Of a stretch of 64,000 nucleotides of DNA, positions 1 through 10,223 are shown piece after piece; position 1 is the first letter of the stretch, and each line of letters begins with the position of its first letter. This DNA is from Bacteroidales bacterium UBA5197 (GTDB taxonomy: Bacteria > Bacteroidota > Bacteroidia > Bacteroidales > Lentimicrobiaceae): NCBI GenBank assembly GCA_002412885.1, contig DHVX01000071.1:6745-70744 (forward strand), in the 5' to 3' direction. The notes below the pieces were generated by a model. It was not told the DNA's origin, ran no database searches, and worked only from the letters and a program-made list of their open reading frames with translations. The position numbers and the translations under genes are program-made.

Positions 1-1135
1 GGAGCCCGTGAGTAAGATAAACACCTTCAACCGGGTGATTGAAATCGGGATTATTTAATCTGTTATTAAGATCGGCAGAAGCACCTGTATGATTCGCCGG
101 AACTGCAATAAAAGCTATAATACTCTTTTTGAGATCAGGATTTTTGTTCAGGCGTGCCAGTGCATCAATATACAGGTCGATTCCTTTGTTCCGGAACTCG
201 TAACGACCGCTGTTGATCACAAGAAGGCTGTCCTCGGGCAGATCGGAATTGAACAATGCCCGGCTGACCTGCATTATTTTAATACGGGCTATTTCGCGAC
301 GGTTGGCAAACTCAGCCTGAGGAGGTACAAATCCATCATCAAATCCATTGGGGGTAACTACATCAACCTGGCGCCCCAGAAAATGCTTGCATTCTTCGGC
401 AGTAATTTCACTTACTGTTGTAAACACATCGCTGACACGGGCAGCAGCTCTTTCAAGCGAAAATTTCGAAACCACGTCAAATCTTCGGGCTGTAGTTTCG
501 CCCGGGTAATTATCGAATTCGCTGTAGAGCGGAAGATTATTCCCGGCAATTGAACGACCAAGAACAGTGGCATGGGTAGTAAAGATGCAGCCGATCTGCG
601 GCACATTCTCTCGTAATTGAAGCACTCCGGTAGCTGTCATCCATTCATGAAAAATGGCCACCAGTTTATCGTGCGCAGAGATATTGAACTCATAAAAATT
701 CTCTATCACTCTGGCTGCAGCGTAACCAAATAATGCAGGTTCCACATAATCCCATTGACCGGAAATTGAGTCAAGCTTATATGATTCCCAGAATTTAGCG
801 AAGATCACATCTTTCTGATGAAAATACGGAGTAAAATCTACAAGAACCACAATCGGGCGGCTTTTTATGTTCCACCTGCCTATGCGAATGTGCAATCCGC
901 GCGATTCAGCAAATTCACGCCATGATTTGTAAATATACCTATCCTCAATAAAATCTGGATTTTGATCGGTTTCTTTCCATACATCAGGGCCAATGAGTAT
1001 GTAATTGTCTTCGTATTCTTTCTGTATTCCCGGAGCTTTGGTTGAAACAACCGTATAAATACCTCCAACTTTATTACAGATTTCCCAACTTGTTTCAAAA
1101 ATATAATCCGGCCTTAGGTTTTTCTTTTCGGTCAT
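1..1135 (-). CDS. Glycogen synthase, GT3 (eukaryotic-type), C-terminus cut by window edge
   Basis: The reading frame opens at the ATG at 1135 and runs off the window start without a stop, so about 378 N-terminal residues are visible. Near the N-terminus it reads EICNKVGGIYTVVSTKA, the glycogen-grasping start typical of family GT3 glycogen synthases (yeast Gsy2 type). An AIFHEWMTATGVL segment follows around residues 159-171. GT3 enzymes extend alpha-1,4-glucan from UDP- or ADP-glucose in the cytoplasm. It is the last visible gene of a minus-strand glycogen operon with GH57 amylase, GT4 transferase and debranching enzyme upstream. The family assignment rests on motif recall; the C-terminal catalytic half is not in view. 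Confidence 0.85.
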   Translation of the reverse strand, partial: MTEKKNLRPDYIFETSWEICNKVGGIYTVVSTKAPGIQKEYEDNYILIGPDVWKETDQNPDFIEDRYIYKSWREFAESRGLHIRIGRWNIKSRPIVVLVDFTPYFHQKDVIFAKFWESYKLDSISGQWDYVEPALFGYAAARVIENFYEFNISAHDKLVAIFHEWMTATGVLQLRENVPQIGCIFTTHATVLGRSIAGNNLPLYSEFDNYPGETTARRFDVVSKFSLERAAARVSDVFTTVSEITAEECKHFLGRQVDVVTPNGFDDGFVPPQAEFANRREIARIKIMQVSRALFNSDLPEDSLLVINSGRYEFRNKGIDLYIDALARLNKNPDLKKSIIAFIAVPANHTGASADLNNRLNNPDFNHPVEGVYLTHGL

Positions 1136-1255
1136 GTTTATTGTGTAGGTTTAATTTTCGCCGTTTAACATATCTCCGAACATGAATATCTGATAAGCAG
1201 TTCGTTACAAAACTGCCAGATTTCATGTCGGAATTCGGCGGTGCAAAAATACGGA

Positions 1256-2794
1256 TTAAAACAGCGACTTCAGCATTTCAGTCATCTTGTTTTTGTAAGT
1301 GTCAAGGGTAGATTTACGTGGCTTTTTAATCTGAGCCCTTACTGCTGCAAGCTCTTCCTTAAAACTATCGGGAAGTTTTTTTATCAGTTTTTTAATCTCA
1401 TCCTCAGAGCGATCGTACATAGAATAAGCCAGCGTTTTGGCATCAACAGATGCTAAAAATTCTTTGAGTCTGGCTTTAGAGAGACTAAGAAGAATCTCAA
1501 TATCCTCAATGTTTTCAGTATCCTCGGCATCTTTATATGCTTGTTTCGATTTTATTGCCAGGGCTTTCGGATCAGGAATACTATATTCGGGAATTGGCTC
1601 TGGTTTTATCTGAGAGGATTCAACCCTTCTGATGAAATCAGACAAAGCATTCATGTAGTTTATAAATGCCTCATAGGGAGAGCTATAAGGATTAAAATAA
1701 TTATGAACTGCGCCATCGGAGAACCATTTGGTGCACATGTAATAGAAATGGTCAGAGGTTTGCAGATATAACCAATCCTTAATAAGTTCAGGATCCTCAC
1801 ATCCTTTCATTTGCGGGATCAATTTATAGATTGACTCAAAAGCTTCATCCTGCATTTCATTGCCCAGCCAGGCGGTCAGATCGCGTTCTTCGTCGGCCCA
1901 TGAAATGGGAACCGGAACCGAGACAGCTGAAACAGGTTGAACTTTCCCTGCAATTCCGGAAGGTGTGTCAAATGTATAATCAGTTAAAGCAAATACTTGT
2001 TTAGGCATAGCTTTCATAAATTCAAAAATTCCGGTTTCTGCCCATTGATGCTCTCCGAAAGTTTCATAGTCAAGGAAAATATTTAACACCTGCTGATTTT
2101 TGTCGTAAGCATTTATCCAGGATGCGAATTTTTCAGCGGTCAATGGCCATTCAATCCAACTATGGTTTGAAAAACGGAATCCGATATCATCACTTAACTG
2201 GTAATTCCGGAGCAATAACTTTAACTTTGGGCTGGCTGCATTGCAATACATAAAGTTTGGGCTCTTCCATCCCAGAATATGTCTTGCGCCTTCAGTAAGC
2301 ATTATGTTAAAGCCCATATTATGAACCTGTTCTCCGATATAATCAGAATATATAAGCTCTGTATTTCTGAATGAAGTCGGGCGTTTTCCGAACAATGCTT
2401 CGATACGATCGGAGTGCATCATAACCTGACTCCGAAACTCTTCAGGGTCTTTCAGCGATACCAGAGAGTGAGCATAAGTTTCAGCCAGAAACTCAACATT
2501 ACCGGTTTTGGCCAGCTTTTTAAAGCTTTCGATTACCTCAGGTGCATACTGACTTAGTTGATCAAGTGCAATGCCAGAGATAGAGAATGTAACTTTAAAA
2601 GTTGCCCCGTATTCTTTAATCAGATCAAGCAAAAGCTTGTTCATTGGCAGGTATGACTTTTCAGCCACTCTTCGCACAATGGTTTTGTTCTGATAATCAT
2701 CATAATAGTGGTGATCAACACCAATATCGAAAAAACGGTAAGTTCTCAGACGGGAGGGCTGATGTACCTGAAAGTATAAGCAAATTGACCTCAT
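1256..2794 (-). CDS. GH57 alpha-amylase / 4-alpha-glucanotransferase family protein
   Basis: This is a 512-residue protein from the ATG at 2794. The longer open frame back to 2872 overlaps the upstream gene and is unlikely. The start reads MRSICLYFQVHQPSR, with the HQP motif (residues 11-13) that opens GH57 barrels. The LDYETFGEHQW segment is another GH57 signature, and NTELIYSDYIG lies mid-barrel. GH57 enzymes hydrolyse or transfer alpha-1,4-glucan chains. The C-terminal 100 residues are charged and helical, ending in a lysine-rich tail. It lies 28 bp after the GT4 gene and 120 bp before the glycogen synthase, which fits an intracellular glycogen role. Hydrolase versus transferase activity cannot be told from this sequence alone. 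Confidence 0.88.
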   Translation of the reverse strand: MRSICLYFQVHQPSRLRTYRFFDIGVDHHYYDDYQNKTIVRRVAEKSYLPMNKLLLDLIKEYGATFKVTFSISGIALDQLSQYAPEVIESFKKLAKTGNVEFLAETYAHSLVSLKDPEEFRSQVMMHSDRIEALFGKRPTSFRNTELIYSDYIGEQVHNMGFNIMLTEGARHILGWKSPNFMYCNAASPKLKLLLRNYQLSDDIGFRFSNHSWIEWPLTAEKFASWINAYDKNQQVLNIFLDYETFGEHQWAETGIFEFMKAMPKQVFALTDYTFDTPSGIAGKVQPVSAVSVPVPISWADEERDLTAWLGNEMQDEAFESIYKLIPQMKGCEDPELIKDWLYLQTSDHFYYMCTKWFSDGAVHNYFNPYSSPYEAFINYMNALSDFIRRVESSQIKPEPIPEYSIPDPKALAIKSKQAYKDAEDTENIEDIEILLSLSKARLKEFLASVDAKTLAYSMYDRSEDEIKKLIKKLPDSFKEELAAVRAQIKKPRKSTLDTYKNKMTEMLKSLF

Positions 2795-2822
2795 AATAAA
2801 GGAATTTAAAGCATTAAAAATA

Positions 2823-4109
2823 TTATTCTTGATAGACCTGTTCGTAAACCGCTTTGATGTGTCTGGCAGCATTTTCCCACTTAAGGTTATCTACTTCCAG
2901 AGCACCGTATTTTGAGAACATTTCAGGAAGGCTCTTGTATTGAAGCAATCCGTAGATTGCATCAGCCATTGCATCAATATCCCAGAAATCGACTTTTAGC
3001 GCATGATGGAGGATTTCCGCAACTCCTGATTGTTTTGAGATAACCACTGGAACATTTGACCGCATGGCTTCAAGCGGAGAAATGCCGAATGGTTCGGAAA
3101 CTGAGGGCATCACATATACATCGCTCATTGCAAACATTTTATCAACACTATCACCTCTCAGAAATCCCGTGAAATGAAATTTTGTTGAAATTTTGAGCTG
3201 AGCGACACGGCGTATCATTTTTTCAAGCAAGTCGCCTGTGCCGGCCATAACGAAACGGACATTCTGATCTCGTTGCAGCACCTTGTACGCTGCTTCAATA
3301 AAATATTCAGGACCTTTCTGGAAAGTAACCCTGCCCAGAAAAGTTACTATCTTTTCCGGTACATGTTTTTCTGTTATCCTGGCATCGAGCTTCTCGACCG
3401 GTTCCACTGCATTGTGCACGGTTATTACCTTTGCGGGATCAATTCCGTACCTGTCAATAACAATATTACGGGTAAGATTGCTGACAGTAATAACCCGGTC
3501 AGCGGCCATCATACCGGCACGTTCAATATCATAAACCCGTTGGTTAACGTTTTCGCCAGAGCGGTCAAACTCGGTGGCGTGCATATGAACAACCAGTGGT
3601 TTACCGGTAGCTTGCTTGGCAGCGACTCCGGCAGAGTATGTAAGCCAGTCGTGGGCATGAATAAGATCAAAATCAGAATCCTTTGCAATCTGCGCCCCTA
3701 CCAATGCATAGCGTGCAACTTCCTGCAGAAGGTTTTCGCCATATTTTCCGGAGAAAACATAACGGGCATTAAAAACTGATTCTTCGTTCAGGGTTGTGAC
3801 TTTCTCATTCGATTCCATCAGGTTATCGAAAGCCTCGGGCCCGATATAAGGCACAAGACTTGAATTTACTTCGAGGTATGTGATGTTTCTCCAGAATTCG
3901 GTTTGTTCGGTTTTTCTGATATCAATGCTAACATCGCTTGCATTAACAAGCCTTACAGCTTCTTCACTCTCGTCGCCGTATGCTTTGGGCACTACAAAGA
4001 TGACATCAACATCATTTTTCAGTAAACCTTTTGTCATTCCGAAACATGCTGTCCCCAAGCCTCCGGTAATATGGGGCGGAAACTCCCATCCAAACATCAG
4101 TACTTTCAT
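2823..4109 (-). CDS. GT4-family glycosyltransferase (glycogen-cluster type)
   Basis: This 428-residue cytoplasmic protein begins MKVLMFGWEFPPHITGGLG, the GT-B N-terminal strand with a GGLG donor-site loop. It continues with HAHDWLTY near residue 150, FLGRVTFQKGPEYFIEA near 265 and a C-terminal EPFGISPLEAM block carrying the conserved EX7E-type acidic pair. These identify family GT4, which transfers sugars from nucleotide donors with retention. The GT4 member next to GH57 and GDE genes is a usual part of Bacteroidales glycogen clusters. The exact donor and acceptor are not determinable here. It is 37 bp downstream of the debranching enzyme gene, in the same orientation. Confidence 0.88.
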   Translation of the reverse strand: MKVLMFGWEFPPHITGGLGTACFGMTKGLLKNDVDVIFVVPKAYGDESEEAVRLVNASDVSIDIRKTEQTEFWRNITYLEVNSSLVPYIGPEAFDNLMESNEKVTTLNEESVFNARYVFSGKYGENLLQEVARYALVGAQIAKDSDFDLIHAHDWLTYSAGVAAKQATGKPLVVHMHATEFDRSGENVNQRVYDIERAGMMAADRVITVSNLTRNIVIDRYGIDPAKVITVHNAVEPVEKLDARITEKHVPEKIVTFLGRVTFQKGPEYFIEAAYKVLQRDQNVRFVMAGTGDLLEKMIRRVAQLKISTKFHFTGFLRGDSVDKMFAMSDVYVMPSVSEPFGISPLEAMRSNVPVVISKQSGVAEILHHALKVDFWDIDAMADAIYGLLQYKSLPEMFSKYGALEVDNLKWENAARHIKAVYEQVYQE

Positions 4110-4146
4110 ATATTGCAGCTTTTTAAGTTTTTAATCTTTGTGATGT

Positions 4147-6099
4147 TTATTTTTTTGATGAGTAATTCCTGATTAACCAATTTATCCGAAGCAACTCAGC
4201 AACATTCCATGCCTGTGAAATTGCTCCTCCTGGTTTGTGGGGAGGATCTCCGTCATAAACCTCTGAAATGGTACCAATTCCATGCTCCATCATAACGTCT
4301 TCAAAACCCCGGTATAGAGAAGTAACCAGACTCAGCCCTGACTTTCCGTGAATTTTCAGGTAACCTTCAACAAAATGTCCTAACAACCAAGGGTATGCAG
4401 TACCCTGATGATATGCCAGATCGCGCTCCGTTTGGGTTCCACTGTAAATGCCTTTATAAAGTACATTTTTCGGAGCCAGTGATCGCAAGCCCCTTGGAGT
4501 AAGTAATTCAGATTTAATTCTCTCAAGTATTCTTACTCGCTTATCTTCATCAAGGGGAGAAAATGGCAGAGAGGTAGCAAACACCTGATTGGGTCTTACT
4601 GAAAAATCTTTATAATCATTATGCGTATAATCAGCAAGATAACCGCGTGCCTCGTCCCAGAAATTTTCAATAAACGCAGCCGGGAATGCAGCAGCAATGG
4701 GTTTCCATTTGTCCACAAAATCTTTATCATCATTTTCTCCGGCAAGCTGAAGGGCAAACATAACAGCATTGTACCAGAGTGCATTAATTTCAACGGCAAA
4801 GCCAGTGCGGGGAGTTACCGGCTTTCCTTCAACCATTGCATCCATCCAGGTAAGGGGTATCCCTGTTTCACCTGCATAAATCAGTCCGTTGTCGTGAAGT
4901 TTAATATTAAAAGAAGCACCATCTCTGTAACCTTTGAGAATGGTTTTCATGTATTTTCCGTACTCTTTCCATATTTTAGATTTTCCACCTCCAAAAAGAC
5001 TGTATTGTTGAAGTGTCCAGAAAAACCATAACGGAGTATCGGCCGAATTGAAATATGCATTATCTCCTACCCCTTTATTTGGGAATAGCGGTCCCCGCAT
5101 TTCGGGCAGCAAAGAGTCAATGGCAGCTTTTGCCTGTTTTATTTCTCCGGTAACCATTGCCAGTCCGGGCAAAGAAATAAAAGTATCACGGCCCCACCTG
5201 CCAAACCATGGATATCCGGCAATGACTTCATAACGTTTACCCATCTTTACAATAAATTGCTGGGCAGAATTTACCAGGCAATTCTCAAAGCTTTCGCGAG
5301 GAATTCGTCTTGCTATCTCAGATTGAAATAACTTTTTGAGATTTTCCGGATTTACTGGTTCCGTACCGGCAGAAAAATAGATGCTTTCACCTTTAGCGAT
5401 AGGCATTTCAAAATATCCTGGCACATAAAGATCTTCATAGCAATCATAACCCCGCGCTTTTTCGCGAATGTATTCTATGTTGTAATACCAATCCGGCACA
5501 TGAACATATTCCGGCTCCTTCGAAAACTGAAGATGAAGGTGCGAATAACCTTTATACATGCGAAGACGGATGCCATTATTAATTTGCTCATAGCTGGTAT
5601 CAACATCATAATTGGCTTTACACAGCGCATGACTGTTGCGGAACGCAAGAAATGGCCTGAATTTAATGGTAGTGGGCGAATTGGCACTGACCAAAGTATA
5701 TTTTATGATAGTTCGTCCATCTTTGTGAGAGAAAAGCATCTCTTTGGTAAAAACAATACCTCCAACAGCATAGGTCAATCGTGGAATTGGTTCATTGGTA
5801 AGATCCTTGAGATATTTGTGACCTTTCGGCTGATAGGTTTCACCTTTGTATTTTCGTATTCCAAGATTAAATTCTGCATTGTGTTGAATCAGGGTCTCGT
5901 CAAATGCCGAAAGTAAAACATGATTGCCACTATCCATCGCTGGTTGCGGAACAACCAGAAGACCATGATATTTTCGTGTATTACAGTTGATTATGGTTGT
6001 ACTTGCATAAGCTCCTTCGCGGCTGGTGCGCAGAAGCTCTTTGGGTAAACTGTACTCAAGATTTACCAGTTGTTTTTTTTCGAAAGATATGTAACTCAT
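4147..6099 (-). CDS. Glycogen debranching enzyme, GH133-type (amylo-alpha-1,6-glucosidase)
   Basis: This 650-residue protein has a bacterial GDE N-terminal beta-sandwich (about residues 15-230, including NTRKYHGLLVVPQP). A C-terminal alpha/alpha toroid (about 270-640) contains YPWFGRWGRDTFISLPGL, a PRTGFAVEINALWYNA segment and YHQGTAYPWLLGHFVEGYL, all hallmarks of the GDE_C family. The reaction is hydrolysis of alpha-1,6 branch residues after chain trimming. It is the first gene of the glycogen operon and sits behind a good Bacteroidota promoter (6140-6170). No signal peptide is visible, so it acts in the cytoplasm on storage glycogen rather than dietary glucan. Confidence 0.93.
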   Translation of the reverse strand: MSYISFEKKQLVNLEYSLPKELLRTSREGAYASTTIINCNTRKYHGLLVVPQPAMDSGNHVLLSAFDETLIQHNAEFNLGIRKYKGETYQPKGHKYLKDLTNEPIPRLTYAVGGIVFTKEMLFSHKDGRTIIKYTLVSANSPTTIKFRPFLAFRNSHALCKANYDVDTSYEQINNGIRLRMYKGYSHLHLQFSKEPEYVHVPDWYYNIEYIREKARGYDCYEDLYVPGYFEMPIAKGESIYFSAGTEPVNPENLKKLFQSEIARRIPRESFENCLVNSAQQFIVKMGKRYEVIAGYPWFGRWGRDTFISLPGLAMVTGEIKQAKAAIDSLLPEMRGPLFPNKGVGDNAYFNSADTPLWFFWTLQQYSLFGGGKSKIWKEYGKYMKTILKGYRDGASFNIKLHDNGLIYAGETGIPLTWMDAMVEGKPVTPRTGFAVEINALWYNAVMFALQLAGENDDKDFVDKWKPIAAAFPAAFIENFWDEARGYLADYTHNDYKDFSVRPNQVFATSLPFSPLDEDKRVRILERIKSELLTPRGLRSLAPKNVLYKGIYSGTQTERDLAYHQGTAYPWLLGHFVEGYLKIHGKSGLSLVTSLYRGFEDVMMEHGIGTISEVYDGDPPHKPGGAISQAWNVAELLRINWLIRNYSSKK

Positions 6100-6139
6100 A
6101 GCAGCAAAATTGTACTTTATCCGATTAATTTTCCGGTTG

Positions 6140-6170
6140 CAAAATTACAACATAAACAAAGATCAACAAA
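6140..6170 (-). promoter_or_regulatory. Bacteroidota promoter for the glycogen operon
   Basis: Read on the minus strand, TTTG (6170-6167) is followed by 19 bases and then TAATTTTG (6147-6140). This matches the Bacteroidota consensus TTTG-N19-21-TAnnTTTG, about 40 bp upstream of the debranching enzyme ATG. The remaining divergent spacer up to 6404 is AT-rich and shows nothing else I can support. Assignment is by consensus match only. Confidence 0.6.
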
Positions 6171-6404
6171 CATTGGGAACAAAGCAAATAAAAAAAGTGA
6201 AAATATTCAAAAAACCTGACAGTCAACAAAGACCAGTTATAAATGTTCAATGCTAAACTGCTGACTACAGCATCATTAAATTCATTTTTTCGGAATATAA
6301 TTTTAATTTTCATTTTGCAAATTTTAAACTGACATTATTAATCTCATGCCGTTCGTTATTTTTCTTAAGATTTCCTATAATTTTAGCCCTTTAAAAAACA
6401 AATT

Positions 6405-9209
6405 ATGAATAGTTTCCACAAAATGCACTTTTTTAGCTTACTTATTATTCTTGCACTTTCAAATTCAATTCTGGTTTATGGTCAGCAGAAAATACCGTTA
6501 CATCAGGGAGTGTATGATTCATGGAAAGCCATCAACAACCCCGGAGTATCACAAAATGGCCAGATTATTCACTATGAGATAAACCCTCAATATGGCGATG
6601 GCTCCCTGATCTTAAGAAACCTTATTACAAAACAGAAAGACACAATTCCAAGGGCATACGGTGCGCTGATTTCTGCAGATGAATCATTTGCTGCCTTTAA
6701 AATCAAAGCTCCACTTCAATCCATCAGAAAAGCAAAACTAGATGGCAAGAAAAAAGAGGATTTGCCATTGGATTCTTTGGGTGTGATGACAGCAAGCGGA
6801 AAATTACTCAAGTTTGTCGGTTTGAAATCTTTTGCTGTTCCATCAGAATCCGGGAAAATTCTGCTTGCAATGCTAAAACCTGAAACTCCCAAAGCCGATA
6901 CTGCTGTCAGCGATACTTCTGCTTCTGAGAAAAAGCCGGCAAATAAAGAAAAGTCCGGATCAAAAAAAGATAAAACAGAGTTATTGACGCTTAATCTTAT
7001 AAATCCACAAACAAACTTTACATTTCAGCGCGAAAGGGTTACACTCGCGGAGCTTTCAGAAAACGGCAAAAGTCTGGTTTTTGTAATTTCCGGCGATGAC
7101 AGTCTGAAGCTTAGTTCGGTCTGGCATTATGATGTTTCAAAAAATCAGGAGAAGATGGTTTTCAGCAAACCGGGAGTGATCAAAAATCTGAACATTCACC
7201 GAAGCGGGGAACAATTTGCTTTTATGCACAGCAGTGATACCATTGATGCAAAAAGGTACAGTTTGCATTACTTTAACAAAGAAAACGGAAGAATTATCGC
7301 AGACACTTCCGATATGAAGCTCCCTGAAGGCAATAGCCCCGGCGAACATGGCAAAGTTTATTTTTCGCATGATGGAAGCAAACTCTATTTCGGAATAGCT
7401 CCAACCCCTCGCCCTCAGCCAAAAGATACATTAACCGACGATGAAAAAGCAAAAGTTGACATATGGCATTACCGCGACCAGAGACTTCAGACACAGCAAC
7501 TTAAACAACTCGAAGAAGACAGGAAAAAGACCCTGCTTTCCGTTTTTCACACCCAAAAAAATGAATTGATTGTTCTTGCAGATGAGAACATTCAATCGGT
7601 GAGTCCTGGTTTCAGAGGCGATGGGAAAATGGCTCTTGGGTTTGCCGATGAACCTTATCTGCTGCAGCAATCATGGTCGGGAAAAAGGTACAGAGACATT
7701 TACCTCATCAACAATTTAAACGGATCAAAAGAATTACTTCTTCAGCAGCATGACGGTCCGGTTTCGCTGAGTAATGACGGGAATTATCTGGCATGGTATT
7801 CATCCGGCGACAGCCTTTGGTGTTCAATGACAATCCGTGACAAGAAAACTACAAAACATAAAGTTACGGGCATTGCATTTTATGATGAATCGCATGATGT
7901 GCCGGGAATTCCTGGTCCGGAAGGTAGCGCGGGCTGGACCCTTGACGATAAGCTATTTGTGGTTTATGACAAATTCGATATGTGGGGACTTTCACCCGAC
8001 GGGAAAACAAAACCCATCAACATCACCATGGGCAAAGGAAGATCCACAACAACCACATTTCGCAACATCAAAATTAACTCAGAGGTTCCTTACGTCGGAG
8101 ATGAGCAATCAGCATTTCTGGTATCCTCATTCAATAAAAAAACTAAAAAATCGGGATATTTTCTGGTGCGGGAATCAATTGATCCTAAGCTATTGCTTGA
8201 AGATGATGCAAAGTTCGGCACTCCAATAAAATCGAAAGAAAGCAATATGGTTTTGTTTACCCGGTCCGACTTCAGTACTTTCCCCGATCTTTGGTTAGCT
8301 GATATGAGTTTTACAGAACCTCAAAAAATATCAACAGCCAATCCTCAACAGGCAGATTATTTATGGGGAAGCGTTGAACTCTATGACTGGATCAGCACTG
8401 AGGGTGATTCCTTGCAGGGATTGCTTTACAAACCGGAGGGTTTTGACCAAACAAAACAATATCCGATGCTGGTTTATTTTTACGAAAAATACACCGATCA
8501 GCTTCATCAGCACTATGCACCCCGCCCATCGCGCAGCATCATAAGTCCGACCTATTGTGTAAGCAACGGATACGTTGTCTTTATTCCAGACATAAATTAC
8601 ACCGATGGTTACCCCGGACAGAGCTCTTACGAGTCGGTTGTTAGTGGAACTTTATCTTTGATATCGGAAGGATTTATCGACAAAAACAGAATCGGAATTC
8701 AGGGGCAGAGTTGGGGTGGATATCAGGTTGCATGGCTCATTACCAGGACCAACTTATTCAATGCTGCCATGGCCGGAGCTCCGGTTAGCAATATGACGAG
8801 TGCATATGGCGGAATACGATGGGAATCAGGTATGGTACGACAATTTCAATATGAATCGGGACAGAGCAGGATTGGTGCCAATCTTTGGGAAAGACCCGAT
8901 TTATATATTGAGAACTCTCCTCTTTTCAGGGTGGATAAAATAGAAACACCTTTGCTTATCATGTCAAACGATGGCGATGGTGCGGTACCGTGGTATCAGG
9001 GCATTGAATTATTTACTGCCATGAGAAGGCTTCAAAAACCTGTATGGATGCTCAATTACAACAATGATGAGCATAACCTGAAACAACGAGCCAATATGAT
9101 GGATCTCGACATAAGAATGATGCAGTTTTTTGATCATTATCTGCAAGATGCTCCTGCTCCGGAATGGCTGAAAACGGGGGTTCCTGCCCTGAAAAAAGGT
9201 AAAATCTGA
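6405..9209 (+). CDS. Secreted S9 prolyl-oligopeptidase-family serine peptidase
   Basis: This 934-residue protein has an N-terminal signal peptide (hydrophobic stretch ending near VYGQQ, residues 22-28). A long beta-propeller-like region follows (about 30-660), with a Lys/Ser-rich low-complexity insert near 160-190. The C-terminal alpha/beta-hydrolase domain carries the catalytic Ser769 in GQSWGGY, Asp858 in NDGDGAVP and His890 in NNDEHN. The order and spacing fit the S9 family (dipeptidyl-peptidase/acylaminoacyl-peptidase-like). It probably trims peptides in the periplasm or at the cell surface. It is divergent from the glycogen operon and stands alone. The exact substrate preference is not readable from the sequence. 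Confidence 0.9.
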   Translation: MNSFHKMHFFSLLIILALSNSILVYGQQKIPLHQGVYDSWKAINNPGVSQNGQIIHYEINPQYGDGSLILRNLITKQKDTIPRAYGALISADESFAAFKIKAPLQSIRKAKLDGKKKEDLPLDSLGVMTASGKLLKFVGLKSFAVPSESGKILLAMLKPETPKADTAVSDTSASEKKPANKEKSGSKKDKTELLTLNLINPQTNFTFQRERVTLAELSENGKSLVFVISGDDSLKLSSVWHYDVSKNQEKMVFSKPGVIKNLNIHRSGEQFAFMHSSDTIDAKRYSLHYFNKENGRIIADTSDMKLPEGNSPGEHGKVYFSHDGSKLYFGIAPTPRPQPKDTLTDDEKAKVDIWHYRDQRLQTQQLKQLEEDRKKTLLSVFHTQKNELIVLADENIQSVSPGFRGDGKMALGFADEPYLLQQSWSGKRYRDIYLINNLNGSKELLLQQHDGPVSLSNDGNYLAWYSSGDSLWCSMTIRDKKTTKHKVTGIAFYDESHDVPGIPGPEGSAGWTLDDKLFVVYDKFDMWGLSPDGKTKPINITMGKGRSTTTTFRNIKINSEVPYVGDEQSAFLVSSFNKKTKKSGYFLVRESIDPKLLLEDDAKFGTPIKSKESNMVLFTRSDFSTFPDLWLADMSFTEPQKISTANPQQADYLWGSVELYDWISTEGDSLQGLLYKPEGFDQTKQYPMLVYFYEKYTDQLHQHYAPRPSRSIISPTYCVSNGYVVFIPDINYTDGYPGQSSYESVVSGTLSLISEGFIDKNRIGIQGQSWGGYQVAWLITRTNLFNAAMAGAPVSNMTSAYGGIRWESGMVRQFQYESGQSRIGANLWERPDLYIENSPLFRVDKIETPLLIMSNDGDGAVPWYQGIELFTAMRRLQKPVWMLNYNNDEHNLKQRANMMDLDIRMMQFFDHYLQDAPAPEWLKTGVPALKKGKI

Positions 9210-9264
9210 GATAATTTATCGCTTAATTACCTCTGAACAGATTCATCAGTCATCAAACTTATCA

Positions 9265-9668
9265 TTAAAACAAGAACCTGAAAGTTCCAGCGAATGACTC
9301 ATTTTTCAATTCTGCGGAACTGATCAACCACTTAGATCGCGGAAAGAAGGTTAAAGTACTGCTATTGAGAAATATAGGCCTCGACTCCATACCGAACATA
9401 AAAGAAAAGATGGCTTATATCCTACCTTTCTTCCCGATGAACAAGCGAATTTACTATATTTGGCCCTCCAAAATACCCCGGAGAGGAGTCAAAAAGGAGT
9501 TTTTTCGGGGTTTTATTACGAAAACCGGTTTGAAGATAACGATGGATTGCTGATTGCAGGGAACGAAAAAAGATTCGGACTCTTCACTTTAATACCGTCG
9601 AAGACATTGAGCAGCAGATAATTATCAGCCTTCTGAAACAGGCAGCTGAAATTGAAAGAATAAAATAG
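9265..9668 (+). pseudogene. Decayed small gene broken by two frameshifts
   Basis: Three reading frames carry consecutive protein-like segments. Frame 2 holds about 9272-9360 (NSAELINHLDRGKKVKVLL). Frame 1 holds about 9361-9580 (KDGLYPTFLPDEQANLLYLA, then FSGFYYENRFEDNDGLLIAG). Frame 0 holds about 9582-9668 (NTVEDIEQQIIISLLKQAAE, ending at a TAG). Joining them gives one plausible protein of about 120 residues. No single frame is open across the region, so this is either a pseudogene or a stretch with sequencing errors. I do not recognise the family. The GNAT gene starts 12 bp downstream. Confidence 0.5.
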
Positions 9669-9680
9669 CAACACGAATAA

Positions 9681-10223
9681 ATGGAAATTACAAACGGAAT
9701 CATTTCATTAAAACAGATTGACACTCAGGATTACCCGGGTTTTTCAGAGGTTAAACTACTGTATTACAGAGCATTTCAGCCTGACGAAAGGCGCGAAGCT
9801 GCTGATTTGGTAGCCCAGATGGATAATCCGGCTTTCAAGTTGTTAATGATAATGTTGTATGATAAACCGGTAGGTTTGGTCGCAATATGGCAGCTTAGCA
9901 GTTTCATTTTTGTTGAACACATGGCAGTTACGGAGCAATTCAGAAACCGGAAAATAGGTGAAACGGTCATTAATATGATTGCTACTAATCAGGATCAAGC
10001 GGTTGTTCTGGAAACTCCTCCTGCAACTGATGCTGTTTCAACAAGCAGACTTGCATTTTACCAGCGTTCAGGATTTGACATTATTGATGAAGAATATCAA
10101 CAACCAGCTTACAATCCTGCCAAAAATGCCGTTAAAATGCTTTTAATGAGCAACAGGCCGGTTATGCCTGATCCCATTGAAGATGTTATCAATGAAATAC
10201 ATAAAAAAGTGTATAAAAAATAA
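9681..10223 (+). CDS. GNAT family N-acetyltransferase
   Basis: This 180-residue cytoplasmic protein has the GNAT fold order. An N-terminal helix-strand region is followed by FIFVEHMAVTEQFRNRKIGE (about residues 74-93), where strand beta4 leads into the Q/R-x-x-x-x-G acetyl-CoA loop. LAFYQRSGFDII near 129-140 matches the usual FYxxxGF motif. It transfers an acetyl group from acetyl-CoA to an unknown amine. The start is an ATG with clear coding from residue 1, 12 bp after the decayed reading frame. The substrate cannot be inferred. Confidence 0.85.
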   Translation: MEITNGIISLKQIDTQDYPGFSEVKLLYYRAFQPDERREAADLVAQMDNPAFKLLMIMLYDKPVGLVAIWQLSSFIFVEHMAVTEQFRNRKIGETVINMIATNQDQAVVLETPPATDAVSTSRLAFYQRSGFDIIDEEYQQPAYNPAKNAVKMLLMSNRPVMPDPIEDVINEIHKKVYKK

